From: Chryseobacterium sp. 3008163
GTDB taxonomy: Bacteria > Bacteroidota > Bacteroidia > Flavobacteriales > Weeksellaceae
Length of the DNA: 64,000 nucleotides
Assembly (NCBI RefSeq): GCF_003669035.1
Contig: NZ_CP033070.1
Location: 1,302,001-1,366,000, forward strand
Direction of reading: 5' to 3'
The translations under genes were made by a program, and so were the position numbers. Shown one piece after another: positions 34,858 through 43,760 of the stretch. The notes beneath the pieces were generated by a model, which worked only from the letters and a program-made list of their open reading frames with translations, did no database searches and had not been told where the DNA came from. How positions within the stretch are numbered: the first letter of the stretch is position 1; each line of letters starts with the position of its first letter.

Positions 34858-35622
34858 ATGAGATTAATCACCTACAACGTCAATGGAATAAGAGCCGCTT
34901 TTACAAAAGATTTCTTGGGTTGGCTGAAAACTGCAGATCCGGATATCATCTGCATTCAGGAAAGTAAAGCAGGCAATGATCAAATAGACATCGAAAGTCT
35001 TGAAAAAATCGGTTATCATAGCTATTGGCACTCAGCGGTACGAAAAGGCTACAGCGGAGTCGGAATTGCTTCTAAAACAAAACCTCATCACGTAGAATAC
35101 GGCTGTGGAATTGAAAGCTATGACAATGAAGGAAGAATCATCCGTGCAGATTTTGACGGCTATTCTGTTATTTCAGTTTACGTTCCGTCAGCATCTAATA
35201 TTGAAAGGCTGGAATTTAAAATGCAGTTCTGTCATGACTTTTTAGCATACATTAAAAATCTAAAGAAAGACATTCCGAATCTGATTATTTCTGGGGACTT
35301 TAATATCTGTCATGAAGCGATTGATATTCATAATCCGGTAGGCTTAAAAAATACTTCAGGATTTCTGCCTATGGAAAGAGAATGGATGACGAATTTCATT
35401 AACGAATGCGAATTGATAGACAGCTTCAGGTTTTTTAACCAGGAGCCGGACAATTACACTTGGTGGAGCTACAGGCAAAACTCGAGAGCCAATAATAAAG
35501 GATGGAGACTGGATTATAATTTTGCTTCATATTCTTTGAAAGATAAACTCTCACGAGCCGTTATATTAAAGGAAGCTGTACATTCTGACCATTGTCCTGC
35601 GATGATTGAAATAAACGTCTAA
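34858..35622 (+). CDS. xth: Exodeoxyribonuclease III / AP endonuclease
   Basis: The 254-residue enzyme of the EEP fold repairs abasic sites and digests DNA 3'-5'. Catalytic motifs are N7 in ITYNVNGIRAA, E35 in ICIQESKA, SVYVPSA, the D/N pair in ISGDFNICHEAID, WTWWSYR-like TWWSYRQNSRANNKGWRLDY and the terminal His in VHSDHCPAMIEI. Length and start are standard. It is monocistronic with its own -7 box and terminator. Confidence 0.95.
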   Translation: MRLITYNVNGIRAAFTKDFLGWLKTADPDIICIQESKAGNDQIDIESLEKIGYHSYWHSAVRKGYSGVGIASKTKPHHVEYGCGIESYDNEGRIIRADFDGYSVISVYVPSASNIERLEFKMQFCHDFLAYIKNLKKDIPNLIISGDFNICHEAIDIHNPVGLKNTSGFLPMEREWMTNFINECELIDSFRFFNQEPDNYTWWSYRQNSRANNKGWRLDYNFASYSLKDKLSRAVILKEAVHSDHCPAMIEINV

Positions 35623-35630
35623 AAAACATT

Positions 35631-35658
35631 AAAGCCAGCTGAATCAGCTGGCTTTATT
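35631..35658. terminator. Bidirectional terminator
   Basis: AAAGCCAGCTGA/TCAGCTGGCTTT hairpin between the converging xth and RlpA-like genes. Confidence 0.85.
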
Positions 35659-35681
35659 TAATTTTAAGAATCGTATTAAAT

Positions 35682-36053
35682 TTAATCGACAATTTCGTAC
35701 TCTACTGGGATGATACCTTTTTTGATTCCCCCAATTTCATCGAACGCAGCTTTAGACATATCTAATGCTCTTGATGAATGAAAAGGCCCTCTATCATTAA
35801 TCGTTACAATTACCTCTTCTCCATTGTTCAAATTGGTTACCTTAATCTCGGTTCCAAAAGGAAGCGTTCTGTGCGCTGCGGTTAGTTTTGAATTATTAAA
35901 AATTTCTCCGCTTGCTGTTTTTCTACCATTAAACTTGTCGTGGTAGTACGACGCATAACTTGTTTTCTTCGCATCTTCGGCATCATTCTTGAAAGAATAG
36001 ATACCTAGTGTTGAAATCATCATTATGATTACGAGAATGAATCTTTTCATCAT
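35682..36053 (-). CDS. RlpA-like septal ring protein (double-psi beta-barrel)
   Basis: A 123-residue exported protein with an N-terminal hydrophobic signal (MMKRFILVIIMMISTLGIYSF) and the RlpA DPBB domain: TSYASYYHDKFNGRKTASGE, the conserved LTAAHRTLPFGTEIKVTN and VIVTINDRGPFHSSRALDMS with the catalytic-type Asp. RlpA proteins bind or cleave denuded peptidoglycan glycan strands. This form lacks a SPOR domain, as is common in Bacteroidota. I start at the ATG at 36053; the upstream reading adds no conserved residues. Confidence 0.9.
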   Translation of the reverse strand: MMKRFILVIIMMISTLGIYSFKNDAEDAKKTSYASYYHDKFNGRKTASGEIFNNSKLTAAHRTLPFGTEIKVTNLNNGEEVIVTINDRGPFHSSRALDMSKAAFDEIGGIKKGIIPVEYEIVD

Positions 36054-36375
36054 TTTGAACTTTTTTTTGTTTGACAAGGCAAAAGTATAGTGAAACTTCT
36101 TACTCACCTATTTTAAATGTTAACAAGTCTTAAATAAAAGTTAAAAATATCTTAAATCAGATTCTAACTGCCTATTATCAGGGCATTTAAGTAGCTATGT
36201 TAAAAAACGTTAAAATTAGAAGCTAAAAGTTAACGGATTTAACTGCTTTAAGGTCACTTAAAGGCAGATTTAGCTTGCAACATTTTAAAAATCAATTAAT
36301 TAAAAAATTGTGATTTTACTAAAATCTACTTGTAACTAATCAAAAAATCCAACTACTTGTTGATGAAAAAGCATC
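36054..36375. other. AT-rich intergenic region
   Basis: About 320 bases between the RlpA-like gene and the small ORF at 36376. No ORF, hairpin or clear promoter box that I can support. Confidence 0.5.
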
Positions 36376-36492
36376 ATGGAAAAATTGAAAAACAACAAAA
36401 TATTACTCATTTTAATTTTGGCTGTACTCCTAATCTCAATATTTTCTGCAGGAAAAGAATTTGGGGAATATCTACATCAACGCTTTAATTAA
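36376..36492 (+). CDS. Possible 38-residue membrane peptide
   Basis: An ATG-initiated frame encodes 38 residues: a basic start (MEKLKNNK), one hydrophobic segment (ILLILILAVLLISIFSAG) and a polar tail ending HQRFN. The one-helix layout and in-frame stop just before the structured element at 36525 make a real small membrane protein plausible. There is no homology that I recognise and no clear promoter, so this is a candidate only. Confidence 0.45.
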   Translation: MEKLKNNKILLILILAVLLISIFSAGKEFGEYLHQRFN

Positions 36493-36524
36493 TAATTTTT
36501 CACTCTTTTATAACATCGAATTGC

Positions 36525-36622
36525 AACAGCCCGACCTGAGTGGAGCTCTTTTTGCAAATTACAGCAAGGATAAAGCTTCGGAAATTTGCAAAAAAGCGGG
36601 AACGGAGGGCGGAAAAGCTGCC
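36525..36622 (+). ncRNA. Structured intergenic element, second possible Flavo-1-like RNA
   Basis: AGCCCGACCTGAGTGGAGCT is followed by a perfect 12-base stem (TTTTTGCAAATT with AATTTGCAAAAA) enclosing a loop, then GCGGGAACGGAGGGCGGAAA and AGCTGCC. The layout resembles 2512-2577: AGCCCG opening, central hairpin, GC-rich closing strand ending in GGAA-AGCT. A 64-codon reading across it is best seen as a shadow of the RNA. Confidence 0.45.
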
Positions 36623-36660
36623 AAAATAAAAAAAGAGTATTTGAAAAACATTTAAAACAA

Positions 36661-36690
36661 AAAACCAATGACTGAATCATTGGTTTTCAT
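36661..36690 (-). terminator. Terminator of rimO
   Basis: AACCAATGA/TCATTGGTT hairpin; on the minus strand it is followed by TTTTTTGTTTT. Confidence 0.75.
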
Positions 36691-36708
36691 TTTTTATCTT
36701 ATTTTACT

Positions 36709-38010
36709 TTACACAAGTTCACCGTACAAATCAAATTCCTCTGCGGAAGTAATCTTTACATTGGCAAAATCTCCGATTGAGATATATGTATTTTCTGCAG
36801 GAACCAAAACCGTATTGTCTACGTCAGGCGAATCGTATTCTGTTCTGCCCACAAAGTAATTCCCTTCTTTTCTATCAAAAACACATTTGTAAATTTCGCC
36901 GATTTTCGTTTGATTTTTCTCCCAAGAAATCTGTGACTGCAACTCCATAATCTCTTCTACTCTTGCTTCTTTCACTTCTTGCGGAATATCGTCTTCTAAA
37001 ACGTAAGCTCCTGTATTTTCTTCATGAGAATAAGTAAAGCATCCCAATCTGTCGAATTTCTGTGTTCTCACCCACTCTTTCAGCTCTTGGAATCTTTCTT
37101 CAGTTTCACCCGGATAACCTACGATTAAAGTTGTTCTAATCGCCATATCCGGAACTTTCTCTCTGAATTTATCTAATAAAGCGTTTGTTTTTTCGTGTGT
37201 TGTCCCACGTTTCATCGATTTCAACAAATCTGAATTGATGTGCTGTAGCGGGATGTCTATATAATTACAAACTTTCGGCTCTTCTCTGATGATATCTAAA
37301 ACATCCTCCGGGAAACCACTCGGGAAAGCATAATGCAGACGAATCCACTCGATTCCTTCTACTTTTACCAATTCTTTCAAAAGTCCGCCCAAAGCTCTCT
37401 TCTTATATATATCTAAACCGTAATAGGTCAAATCCTGAGCAATTAAGATTAACTCTTTTACCCCAACTTTAGCTAATTTTTGAGATTCTTTCACCAATTT
37501 CTCGATTGGTGTAGAAATGTGACCACCTCTCATCAAAGGAATTGCACAGAACGAACAAGGTCTGTCGCAGCCTTCGGAAATTTTAAGATAAGCATAATGT
37601 TTTGGTGTGGTTGTCAATCGCTCTCCTACCAACTCATGCTTGTAATCTGCCCCTAAATGCTTCAGTAAAATCGGTAAATCTCTTGTTCCGAAATACTGAT
37701 CAACATCAGGAATTTCTTTTATCAAATCTGGTTTGTATCTCTCAGAAAGACAGCCTGTAACGAAAACTTTTTCTACTTCACCTCTGTTTTTCGCCTCAAC
37801 ATACTCAAGAATGGTGTTGATTGATTCTTCTTTTGCGTTATCAATAAATCCGCAGGTATTGATAACCACAATATCGCCTTTATCTTCATGCACCACCTCT
37901 TTTCCGTTGGCTTTAAGCTGGCTCATCAAAACTTCTGAATCGTAAACGTTCTTGGAACAACCAAGGGTTACAATATTTATTTTCTTCTTTCCTACAGATT
38001 TTGTACGCAT
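36709..38010 (-). CDS. rimO: Ribosomal protein S12 methylthiotransferase
   Basis: A 433-residue radical-SAM enzyme that methylthiolates an Asp of ribosomal protein S12. N-terminal MTTase domain cysteines are in VTLGCSKNVYDSE, INTCGFIDNA and VTGCLSERYKPD. The radical-SAM CxxxCxxC is ISEGCDRPCSFCAIPLMRGG. The C-terminal TRAM domain is present (GRTEYDSPDVDNTVLV). RimO rather than MiaB is supported by LGCSKN and the SxRxxxxR-lacking AIPLMRG motif. I start at the ATG at 38010, because a -7 box occupies 38029-38036, over the longer start. Confidence 0.94.
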   Translation of the reverse strand: MRTKSVGKKKINIVTLGCSKNVYDSEVLMSQLKANGKEVVHEDKGDIVVINTCGFIDNAKEESINTILEYVEAKNRGEVEKVFVTGCLSERYKPDLIKEIPDVDQYFGTRDLPILLKHLGADYKHELVGERLTTTPKHYAYLKISEGCDRPCSFCAIPLMRGGHISTPIEKLVKESQKLAKVGVKELILIAQDLTYYGLDIYKKRALGGLLKELVKVEGIEWIRLHYAFPSGFPEDVLDIIREEPKVCNYIDIPLQHINSDLLKSMKRGTTHEKTNALLDKFREKVPDMAIRTTLIVGYPGETEERFQELKEWVRTQKFDRLGCFTYSHEENTGAYVLEDDIPQEVKEARVEEIMELQSQISWEKNQTKIGEIYKCVFDRKEGNYFVGRTEYDSPDVDNTVLVPAENTYISIGDFANVKITSAEEFDLYGELV

Positions 38011-38028
38011 CTTTCTATTTTGAGTGTG

Positions 38029-38036
38029 CAAAGATA
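38029..38036 (-). promoter_or_regulatory. -7 promoter box of rimO
   Basis: TATCTTTG on the minus strand, 18 bases before the chosen ATG. It excludes the upstream ATG at 38031. Confidence 0.5.
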
Positions 38037-38068
38037 CAAAATATAACTCTGTATCTTAAACATATAAA

Positions 38069-38092
38069 AACCACTTAAAAATAAGTGGTTAT
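38069..38092 (-). terminator. Terminator at the end of the polysaccharide locus
   Basis: AACCACTT/AAGTGGTT with a six-base loop; on the minus strand a TTTTATAT tract follows, just after rfbC. Confidence 0.65.
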
Positions 38093-38103
38093 GAATTTAA
38101 TTT

Positions 38104-38649
38104 TTAAAAATTGCCTTCAGAAAAAGTGGGAAGTTGGCTGTCTTTTTCAGACAATTGGATGACATCTTCGGGAAGCTTCCAATCGATGTTTAAATCTTTA
38201 TCATTCCAGATTACGCTTCCTTCTGATTCTTTATTATAAAAGTTATCACATTTATAAGCAAAAATTGCAGTTTCGCTTAAAACAGAAAAACCATGTCCGA
38301 AACCTCTTGGTACATATAGTTGTAATTTGTTTTCCGGTGTTAATTCAACCCCGAACCATTTTCCAAAAGTTGGAGAATCTCTACGTAAATCTACAGCGAC
38401 ATCAAACACTCTGCCTTCTAAACATGATACTAATTTTGCCTGAGCATGTTCGCCTTTTTGCAAATGTAAGCCACGCAAAACTCCATAAGAAGACTTTGAG
38501 ATATTATCTTGTACGAAATGACCATTCATTCCGGTCAATTCTTCGAATTTTTGTTCGTTGTATTTTTCGAAAAAATAACCTCTGTCGTCTTCGAAGATTG
38601 TCGGTTCAATGATGTAACAATCTTTAAGTGGTGTTTCTTTTATTTTCAT
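38104..38649 (-). CDS. rfbC: dTDP-4-dehydrorhamnose 3,5-epimerase
   Basis: A 181-residue cupin epimerase with the family signatures FEDDRGYFFEKYNEQKF, VQDNISKSSYGVLRGLHLQKG (catalytic His), QAKLVSCLEGRVFDVAVDLR, GFGHGFSVLSETAIFAYKCD (catalytic Tyr region) and VIWNDKDLNIDW. It is the last gene of the minus-strand polysaccharide locus. No rmlA, rmlB or rmlD is in the window, so either these lie elsewhere or the enzyme acts on another dTDP- or UDP-4-keto sugar. Confidence 0.95.
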   Translation of the reverse strand: MKIKETPLKDCYIIEPTIFEDDRGYFFEKYNEQKFEELTGMNGHFVQDNISKSSYGVLRGLHLQKGEHAQAKLVSCLEGRVFDVAVDLRRDSPTFGKWFGVELTPENKLQLYVPRGFGHGFSVLSETAIFAYKCDNFYNKESEGSVIWNDKDLNIDWKLPEDVIQLSEKDSQLPTFSEGNF

Positions 38650-38661
38650 AGATGTGTAATG

Positions 38662-39624
38662 TTATAGATTGTATTGTTTTTTTAAACTCCATTTTAAAGC
38701 TAAATAAACTCCGCCAATCGGAACAAAAATGATTAAAATAAGAGCCCAAATAGGAAGTTGTGAATTTATTAAAAATATATTGATTAACACTTGAAAAACA
38801 GCATAAACCGAACTAATAATCAAATGAGACACTTTTTTTTCGTTGGCAAAAAGCTGATATAAATGTCTTCTGTGTGCCTCAAAAATATTTTCTTTCAATA
38901 GTAGTCTCTCAATGATGGTCAGAACCACTTCCATTCCGTAAATTGATAACAACAAAATATATTTATAATCTTGGGTCTTCATAATCAGCAAAGTGATAAG
39001 ACCAATTACCCAAAAGCCCATTCCCATACTTCCGATGTCTCCTGCAAAGCATTTTGCTTTTTTTCTGAAATTAAAAAACAAGAAAACCAAAGAAGCTAAA
39101 ATGGGATAAATAATGAAATCATTTTCTGTGAAAATTACTACTTCTTTATTAATATAAAGTAATGCCGCCAAGGTGACTAAACTGTATGTCCCACCCATTC
39201 CATTAATACCATCCATAAAGTTATAGGCATTTAAAGTACCAATAATAAGAATAAATAGTATTGGCCAAACCCAATATGGCATTAAGCTAAAAGCTCCTGT
39301 AAAATACAAGAGTAAAATTACAGAAATTAAGTGAACTGATAACCTAATTCTGTTTGACAATGGTTTGATATCATCAATAAAACTTACTGTGCAGATTGCC
39401 AATAAGCCTAAACCAAACGACCAATAATGATCTATAGTATCATTTAAATTAAATAGACAAAAAAGAATGAATGAGATAGGAAAAATAATTCCACCTCCAC
39501 GTAAAGTGATTTGTGTGTGTGCACTTCGGTGGTTTGGTTTGTCAATAATATTATATTTGTCGGCTATTTTGAAATAGACAAACATTGATATAAATAGAAA
39601 GGTTGTTATTATAAGATATATCAT
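38662..39624 (-). CDS. Initiating sugar-1-phosphate transferase, WecA/WbpL-like (GT4-type membrane protein)
   Basis: A 320-residue polytopic inner-membrane protein with about ten helices. It has the polyprenyl-phosphate N-acetylhexosaminyl-1-phosphate transferase motifs: DKPNHRSAHTQITLRGGGII, SFIDDIKPLSNRIRLSVHL, NAYNFMDGINGMGGTYSL (the catalytic NxxNxxDGIN), CFAGDIGSMGMGFWV and EAHRRHLYQ. It would begin repeat-unit assembly on undecaprenyl phosphate. Its partner upstream (3-base gap) is a WbpV-like reductase, the same pairing as wbpV-wbpL in Pseudomonas, suggesting a FucNAc- or QuiNAc-type first sugar. Confidence 0.9.
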   Translation of the reverse strand: MIYLIITTFLFISMFVYFKIADKYNIIDKPNHRSAHTQITLRGGGIIFPISFILFCLFNLNDTIDHYWSFGLGLLAICTVSFIDDIKPLSNRIRLSVHLISVILLLYFTGAFSLMPYWVWPILFILIIGTLNAYNFMDGINGMGGTYSLVTLAALLYINKEVVIFTENDFIIYPILASLVFLFFNFRKKAKCFAGDIGSMGMGFWVIGLITLLIMKTQDYKYILLLSIYGMEVVLTIIERLLLKENIFEAHRRHLYQLFANEKKVSHLIISSVYAVFQVLINIFLINSQLPIWALILIIFVPIGGVYLALKWSLKKQYNL

Positions 39625-39626
39625 TA

Positions 39627-40517
39627 CTATGATTGAAAGCTTTTAATTGTTTTTGTTAGCCCATCTTTCGCAGATATTGGAAGACTACTAATTTCTAAAG
39701 CTTTTTTAATTTTATCATTAGAAACCATGTAGCTTTCTGTTAGTTTTTTTAATCTTTCTGAGTTGAGTGGCAACTTTATCATATCTCCCAGCTTAGCGAC
39801 ACTAGAAATAAAGTTTGCTGAAAATTTCCACAATTTAGTTTTTTTGCCAGAAGCTTCCGCAATTATTTTTACAAGTTCATTGGTAGAGATAGAATCGTCA
39901 TCGGCAAAATTATAAATTCCTGAAGGAATATTTTTATTGGATAATATTTTTCCAATTAAAAAGTTTAAATTATCAATACTTAAGAATGATCTTTTATTAT
40001 CAAAAGCTGCCAAAGGCCATGGAATTCCTTTTTGAACAACTTTATACAAAAGATTTAGGTTTCCTTTGTTTCCGGGACCGTGAATCATACATGGACGGAT
40101 AATGAAAAGTTTTTTTCCATCTGGCAATTTTTTTGAAAGCAAATATTTCTCGGCTTCTAACTTTGATTTTCCATATGGAGTCTTAGGATTCGATTTATGT
40201 TCTTCATCCAAAATCCCCTCAATAGTATCCGCCGTTGCTTTCACACTGCTGAAGTATATAAAATCTTTGATATTTGAATTTAAAAATTCGTCAAAAAGTT
40301 GAATCGTTAAATCTCTGTTTACTTTAAAATATTCTTCATCAGCTGTTGTATTTGCAGTATCGTGAGCTTTACCTGCAAGATGAATTATTGCATTAGAATT
40401 TACATTCAATTTCCAATTATTTCTCAAACAGAGTCCCTCTACACTACAATTATATTGTCGTAAGTAATTAGATAAATTCCTTCCAACAAAACCTGAAATA
40501 CCTGTAATAACTATCAT
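39627..40517 (-). CDS. NAD-dependent epimerase/dehydratase, WbpV-like UDP-4-keto-sugar reductase
   Basis: A 296-residue extended SDR. The Rossmann glycine motif is ITGISGFVGRNL (residues 4-15), then IIHLAGKAHD. The catalytic set is YFSSVKATAD and TPYGKSKLEAEKYLL (YxxxK). The substrate half shows FIIRPCMIHGPGNKGNLN and PLAAFDNKRSFLSIDNL. These are shared with WbpV/WbcJ-type enzymes that reduce UDP-4-keto-6-deoxy-HexNAc, the product of the WbpM-type dehydratase upstream in the same locus. The stop meets the start of the next gene with a three-base gap. Confidence 0.88.
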   Translation of the reverse strand: MIVITGISGFVGRNLSNYLRQYNCSVEGLCLRNNWKLNVNSNAIIHLAGKAHDTANTTADEEYFKVNRDLTIQLFDEFLNSNIKDFIYFSSVKATADTIEGILDEEHKSNPKTPYGKSKLEAEKYLLSKKLPDGKKLFIIRPCMIHGPGNKGNLNLLYKVVQKGIPWPLAAFDNKRSFLSIDNLNFLIGKILSNKNIPSGIYNFADDDSISTNELVKIIAEASGKKTKLWKFSANFISSVAKLGDMIKLPLNSERLKKLTESYMVSNDKIKKALEISSLPISAKDGLTKTIKSFQS

Positions 40518-41329
40518 TATTTAAATTGAGCTAATGCTTTAGAATTAATTTTCGCTCTATCTTTATCAAAAAACCACCCCCATTTATTAAAATAATTGAC
40601 CGCCGACTTTAAAAATATTTTAAATAATTTAAAGTTTTTATTTGCTCCAGATTCATATTCGTGATAAATAGATGCATTGGGATAATATATTGTCTTATAT
40701 TTTTTATGCATGCGTCTTGATAAATCCCAATCTTCAAAATACATAAAAAAAGAATCATCATAAGCTCCTACATCTTTTATGGCATTAAGGTTTAATAAGG
40801 TAAAACAACCTGAAAGTATTGGTGCATTATAAATTTTATAACGTGGAACAAAACGTAATTCATAATTATTTATAAATTCATCATATTTCGCCTTAGGCCT
40901 TTTTAGTTTTCTCAACAAAATATTTATAGGTGTTGGTAAAAGTTTTGGAAGAAACTGTACTGTACCATCTTCATTTAATATCTCTGGCATCATCATTCCA
41001 ATCTTAGAATCACTCTCCATAAAATCGACCATTAAACTAATAACATCCTTTTCAAAATAAATATCAGGATTTACAATGAAATGGTATTTTGCTCCCGATT
41101 CTATTGATTTCTCTATAGCTAAATTATGTGCAGCTCCAAAGCCTGGATTAGCATTTATAAAATGGTATTCGATATTCTTATCGATATGTTTTAAAGCTTT
41201 AAGATGATCAGTAGGGGAATTATCTATGATATAAATCTTAACATCATTTCTTTGGTTCAGGAAACTTTTTATTGCCTTTTCCAATAATATGGGATTATTA
41301 TTATATGTTACAATACTAGCTGTTATCAT
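40517..41329 (-). CDS. Family 2 glycosyltransferase (rhamnosyltransferase-like)
   Basis: A 270-residue GT-A fold enzyme: TASIVTYNNNP (residues 3-13), YIIDNSPTDHL, NANPGFGAAHNLAI, a metal-binding HFIVNPDIYFEKD, the acceptor region APILSGCFTLLN and FFMYFEDWDLSRRMHKKY, typical of the WbbL/rhamnosyltransferase group. It is soluble or peripheral and adds one sugar of the repeat unit on the cytoplasmic face. Its ATG overlaps the (corrected) polymerase gene by 14 bases and its stop base is the start of the reductase gene. Confidence 0.9.
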   Translation of the reverse strand: MITASIVTYNNNPILLEKAIKSFLNQRNDVKIYIIDNSPTDHLKALKHIDKNIEYHFINANPGFGAAHNLAIEKSIESGAKYHFIVNPDIYFEKDVISLMVDFMESDSKIGMMMPEILNEDGTVQFLPKLLPTPINILLRKLKRPKAKYDEFINNYELRFVPRYKIYNAPILSGCFTLLNLNAIKDVGAYDDSFFMYFEDWDLSRRMHKKYKTIYYPNASIYHEYESGANKNFKLFKIFLKSAVNYFNKWGWFFDKDRAKINSKALAQFK

Positions 41330-42498
41330 TTGTGTTTCTTAAAAAATTATAATCCGTATAAAAAAGGTGCAAGAATAGAACTATATTACAAGTTACAAAG
41401 AAAAGCATAATTTTATTTCTGGAAAAATATTGCAAAATTGAGGATATGAAAAAAGGAACCATAAAAATATAATATTTGGCATTTGCATAATTTGGAAATA
41501 AAAAAACAAAAAAAGAAGAGTAGTCACAGAAGACAATAAAAGAATATTTTCTTTAAAAATTCGTTCACCTTGATTTACATTTATTAATTTAATTATAAAT
41601 TTAAAAATTCCTACTAAAAACATTAAATATACCAGAACAACTTTAATACCAGTAGGTGTCATAAAAATACTTGTCATTAAAGTAATGAACGGCCGAAGCA
41701 AAATAGGATACTTATCTCTATATCCCCCATATTCTTCCAACGCAAGCATTCCTTGTGATTTTTTAGCCAAAAATGGAATATATTGTATGTATGATAAAGA
41801 AGCAATACCCAAGATTAAAGCTAAACCAAGCATACCTGCCATTGAAAGATAGATTAGTTTCAGGCTTTTCTTTTTTCTACCTAAAAAACTGAAATACAAT
41901 GCAATAAAAATAAAAATTAACAAAATCATACTATTCCCTAAATCAACACTTGCTATAAAAATAAAAATTATAGAAACAAAAATATAATTTCCCCAAAAAA
42001 GGAAAATATATAATGATAATACTAAAGTGAATTGTTCTATAGAAAAAAGTCCAGAATAATAAATAATCCCCGAATAAATTAAGCTGAGGGATAAACTATC
42101 TAATCTTAAATTCCACTCTTGATTTGTCAACTTAAATTTGAGTAATGACATTACTTTAATAAACCTATCTCTAAAAACTAATGCCCATAACATGGGTGAG
42201 AATATAATGATATTAATAAAAAAACGCAAAAATTTATTTCTAAAGTTTTCGAAAAAGAGTTATTAATATTATTCCATAAATCAGAAAAATTTTGTTTTTC
42301 ATAATAAAAAGAATAATCAATATTATTTACGTATTCAGGGAAATATTTATATAAATTCCAAAAACCAGTTTCTTCAATTAGTTCAGGTCCTCTTACCATA
42401 ATATCAGGTTCATCACCATAAGGAAAGAGAAATCTTCCTAAAAGGCAAAAAACAATAAATAAAACAACTAATTTAAAACCAAACTTAGATATATACAT
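41316..42498 (-). CDS. Wzy/EpsG-like O-antigen or capsule polymerase, split by two one-base frameshifts
   Basis: Three frames together encode a 394-residue polytopic membrane protein. The N-terminal frame (from 42498: MYISKFGFKLVVLFIVFCLL, then YGDEPDIMVRG) passes near 42246-42256 (short A/T runs) to the long central frame starting NKFLRFFINIIIF. That frame passes at the seven-A/T run 41500-41506 to a last frame reading LFPNYANAKYYIFMVPFFIS and ending NDNS. The last frame gives a coherent C-terminus overlapping the next gene. At least ten hydrophobic segments and the lack of other polymerases in the locus suggest Wzy; this is inference, as such proteins share little sequence. Confidence 0.72.
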
Positions 42499-42499
42499 T

Positions 42500-43741
42500 T
42501 TATTGTAATTTATATAATCGATCATATAAAGATTTATACTTTAATGCATTACTTTTATAATCGAATAATTTTTCTGCAATATCACTACGCTCAATATTTT
42601 TCCCATCCTTTACAAAACTAGTGATATTATTTTCACTTATTTCTTCAAAGGAATTTGGATCATAGGAGATTCCCATATTGTACTTATCAACTATACTGGA
42701 GGCTCCACCACACATTTTATTAACAATCATTGGTAATCCGGCGGCAATATACTCTGCCGTTTTAACAGCTAAAACCATATTAGCCAATAATATATCTCTC
42801 TTGTTTAAAGGTTTAAAATATGACATTAGGCCAAAGTCCAAATTATTAAGAACTAATTTTAATTCATCCACTGTTTTTGTAGATGTCAATACAAGTTCAT
42901 CTTCAGAGATTTCGGAAAAAATATTTCTAATATCATTATGATTGGAAGTTGTAATGATAAAAAGTTTTGAATTTTTCACTTCTTTTCTAATTTCCTTGTA
43001 AAGAGATAATAGCTCTAATGGTTTATGCCATGTATTATCTGCCAATCCTCCTATGTATCCGAAATGAATGTGCTCTCTATTTTCTTTAACAATTATATTT
43101 TTAAGCTTTGCAATATCTGCACTTAAATAAACGCACTCCACATTCTTAGCACCTAATTCTTTATAATGTTGAACCATTGTGTCAGATACTCCTATAATGA
43201 AATCACACTTACCCAATAATTCGGATTCTATTGATTTTAAGAACTTATAGTTTTTACTTTCTTCTGAAAATTCTTTTTTAAGAGAAATTTCTTCAGGCCA
43301 CAAACCTCTTGCATCAAAAATTATTTTATAATTAAAATTATATCTTGTCCTAACCTTTAAAGCTGCCCAAGCCGCATGATATGATCTACAATGAACAATA
43401 TCCGGATTAATCTTTTGAAAGTGATTTTTCAAAATTCTATGAGCCCCATAATGCATAAAGCCAAAAGTGGATTTAGAGGAATTTACAAAATTCTGAGGTG
43501 CAAATATTGGGGTCAAAATAAATTTTACATTGTCTAATTTTTTCTTGATTTCATCTATTTCCCGACCATATTTTAGCTTCTCTCTGACGAAACCACTATG
43601 AATAAGAGGAATACCTGAAATAAAATAAAATTCACTTTCAGGCATTTGCTTTTTTGTTGCCATAAACTGACCTATGACCTGTGAGCCAAAAACACCATAA
43701 GATCTAGGTGTCTCTCCCCACGTAAGATAACAAATTTTCAT
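42500..43741 (-). CDS. Family 4 glycosyltransferase (GT-B fold)
   Basis: A 413-residue GT-B enzyme. The N-terminal acceptor half has DIVHCRSYHAAWAALKVR and IIFDARGLWPEE. The C-terminal donor half has HFGYIGGLADNTWHKPLELL and the family E-x7-E region AVKTAEYIAAGLPMIVNKMC with GGASSIVD. It adds a sugar to the lipid-linked repeat unit in the cytoplasm. Start ATG at 43741, 20 bases after the asnB-like stop. The donor sugar cannot be predicted. Confidence 0.88.
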   Translation of the reverse strand: MKICYLTWGETPRSYGVFGSQVIGQFMATKKQMPESEFYFISGIPLIHSGFVREKLKYGREIDEIKKKLDNVKFILTPIFAPQNFVNSSKSTFGFMHYGAHRILKNHFQKINPDIVHCRSYHAAWAALKVRTRYNFNYKIIFDARGLWPEEISLKKEFSEESKNYKFLKSIESELLGKCDFIIGVSDTMVQHYKELGAKNVECVYLSADIAKLKNIIVKENREHIHFGYIGGLADNTWHKPLELLSLYKEIRKEVKNSKLFIITTSNHNDIRNIFSEISEDELVLTSTKTVDELKLVLNNLDFGLMSYFKPLNKRDILLANMVLAVKTAEYIAAGLPMIVNKMCGGASSIVDKYNMGISYDPNSFEEISENNITSFVKDGKNIERSDIAEKLFDYKSNALKYKSLYDRLYKLQ

Positions 43742-43760
43742 ATTCCTCTATAGTTATTAA

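Noticed and set aside
36461-36655. 64-codon plus-strand ORF over the structured element
   Set aside because: The translated part matches the RNA-like element base for base, with stem arms producing the residues; a shadow of the RNA.
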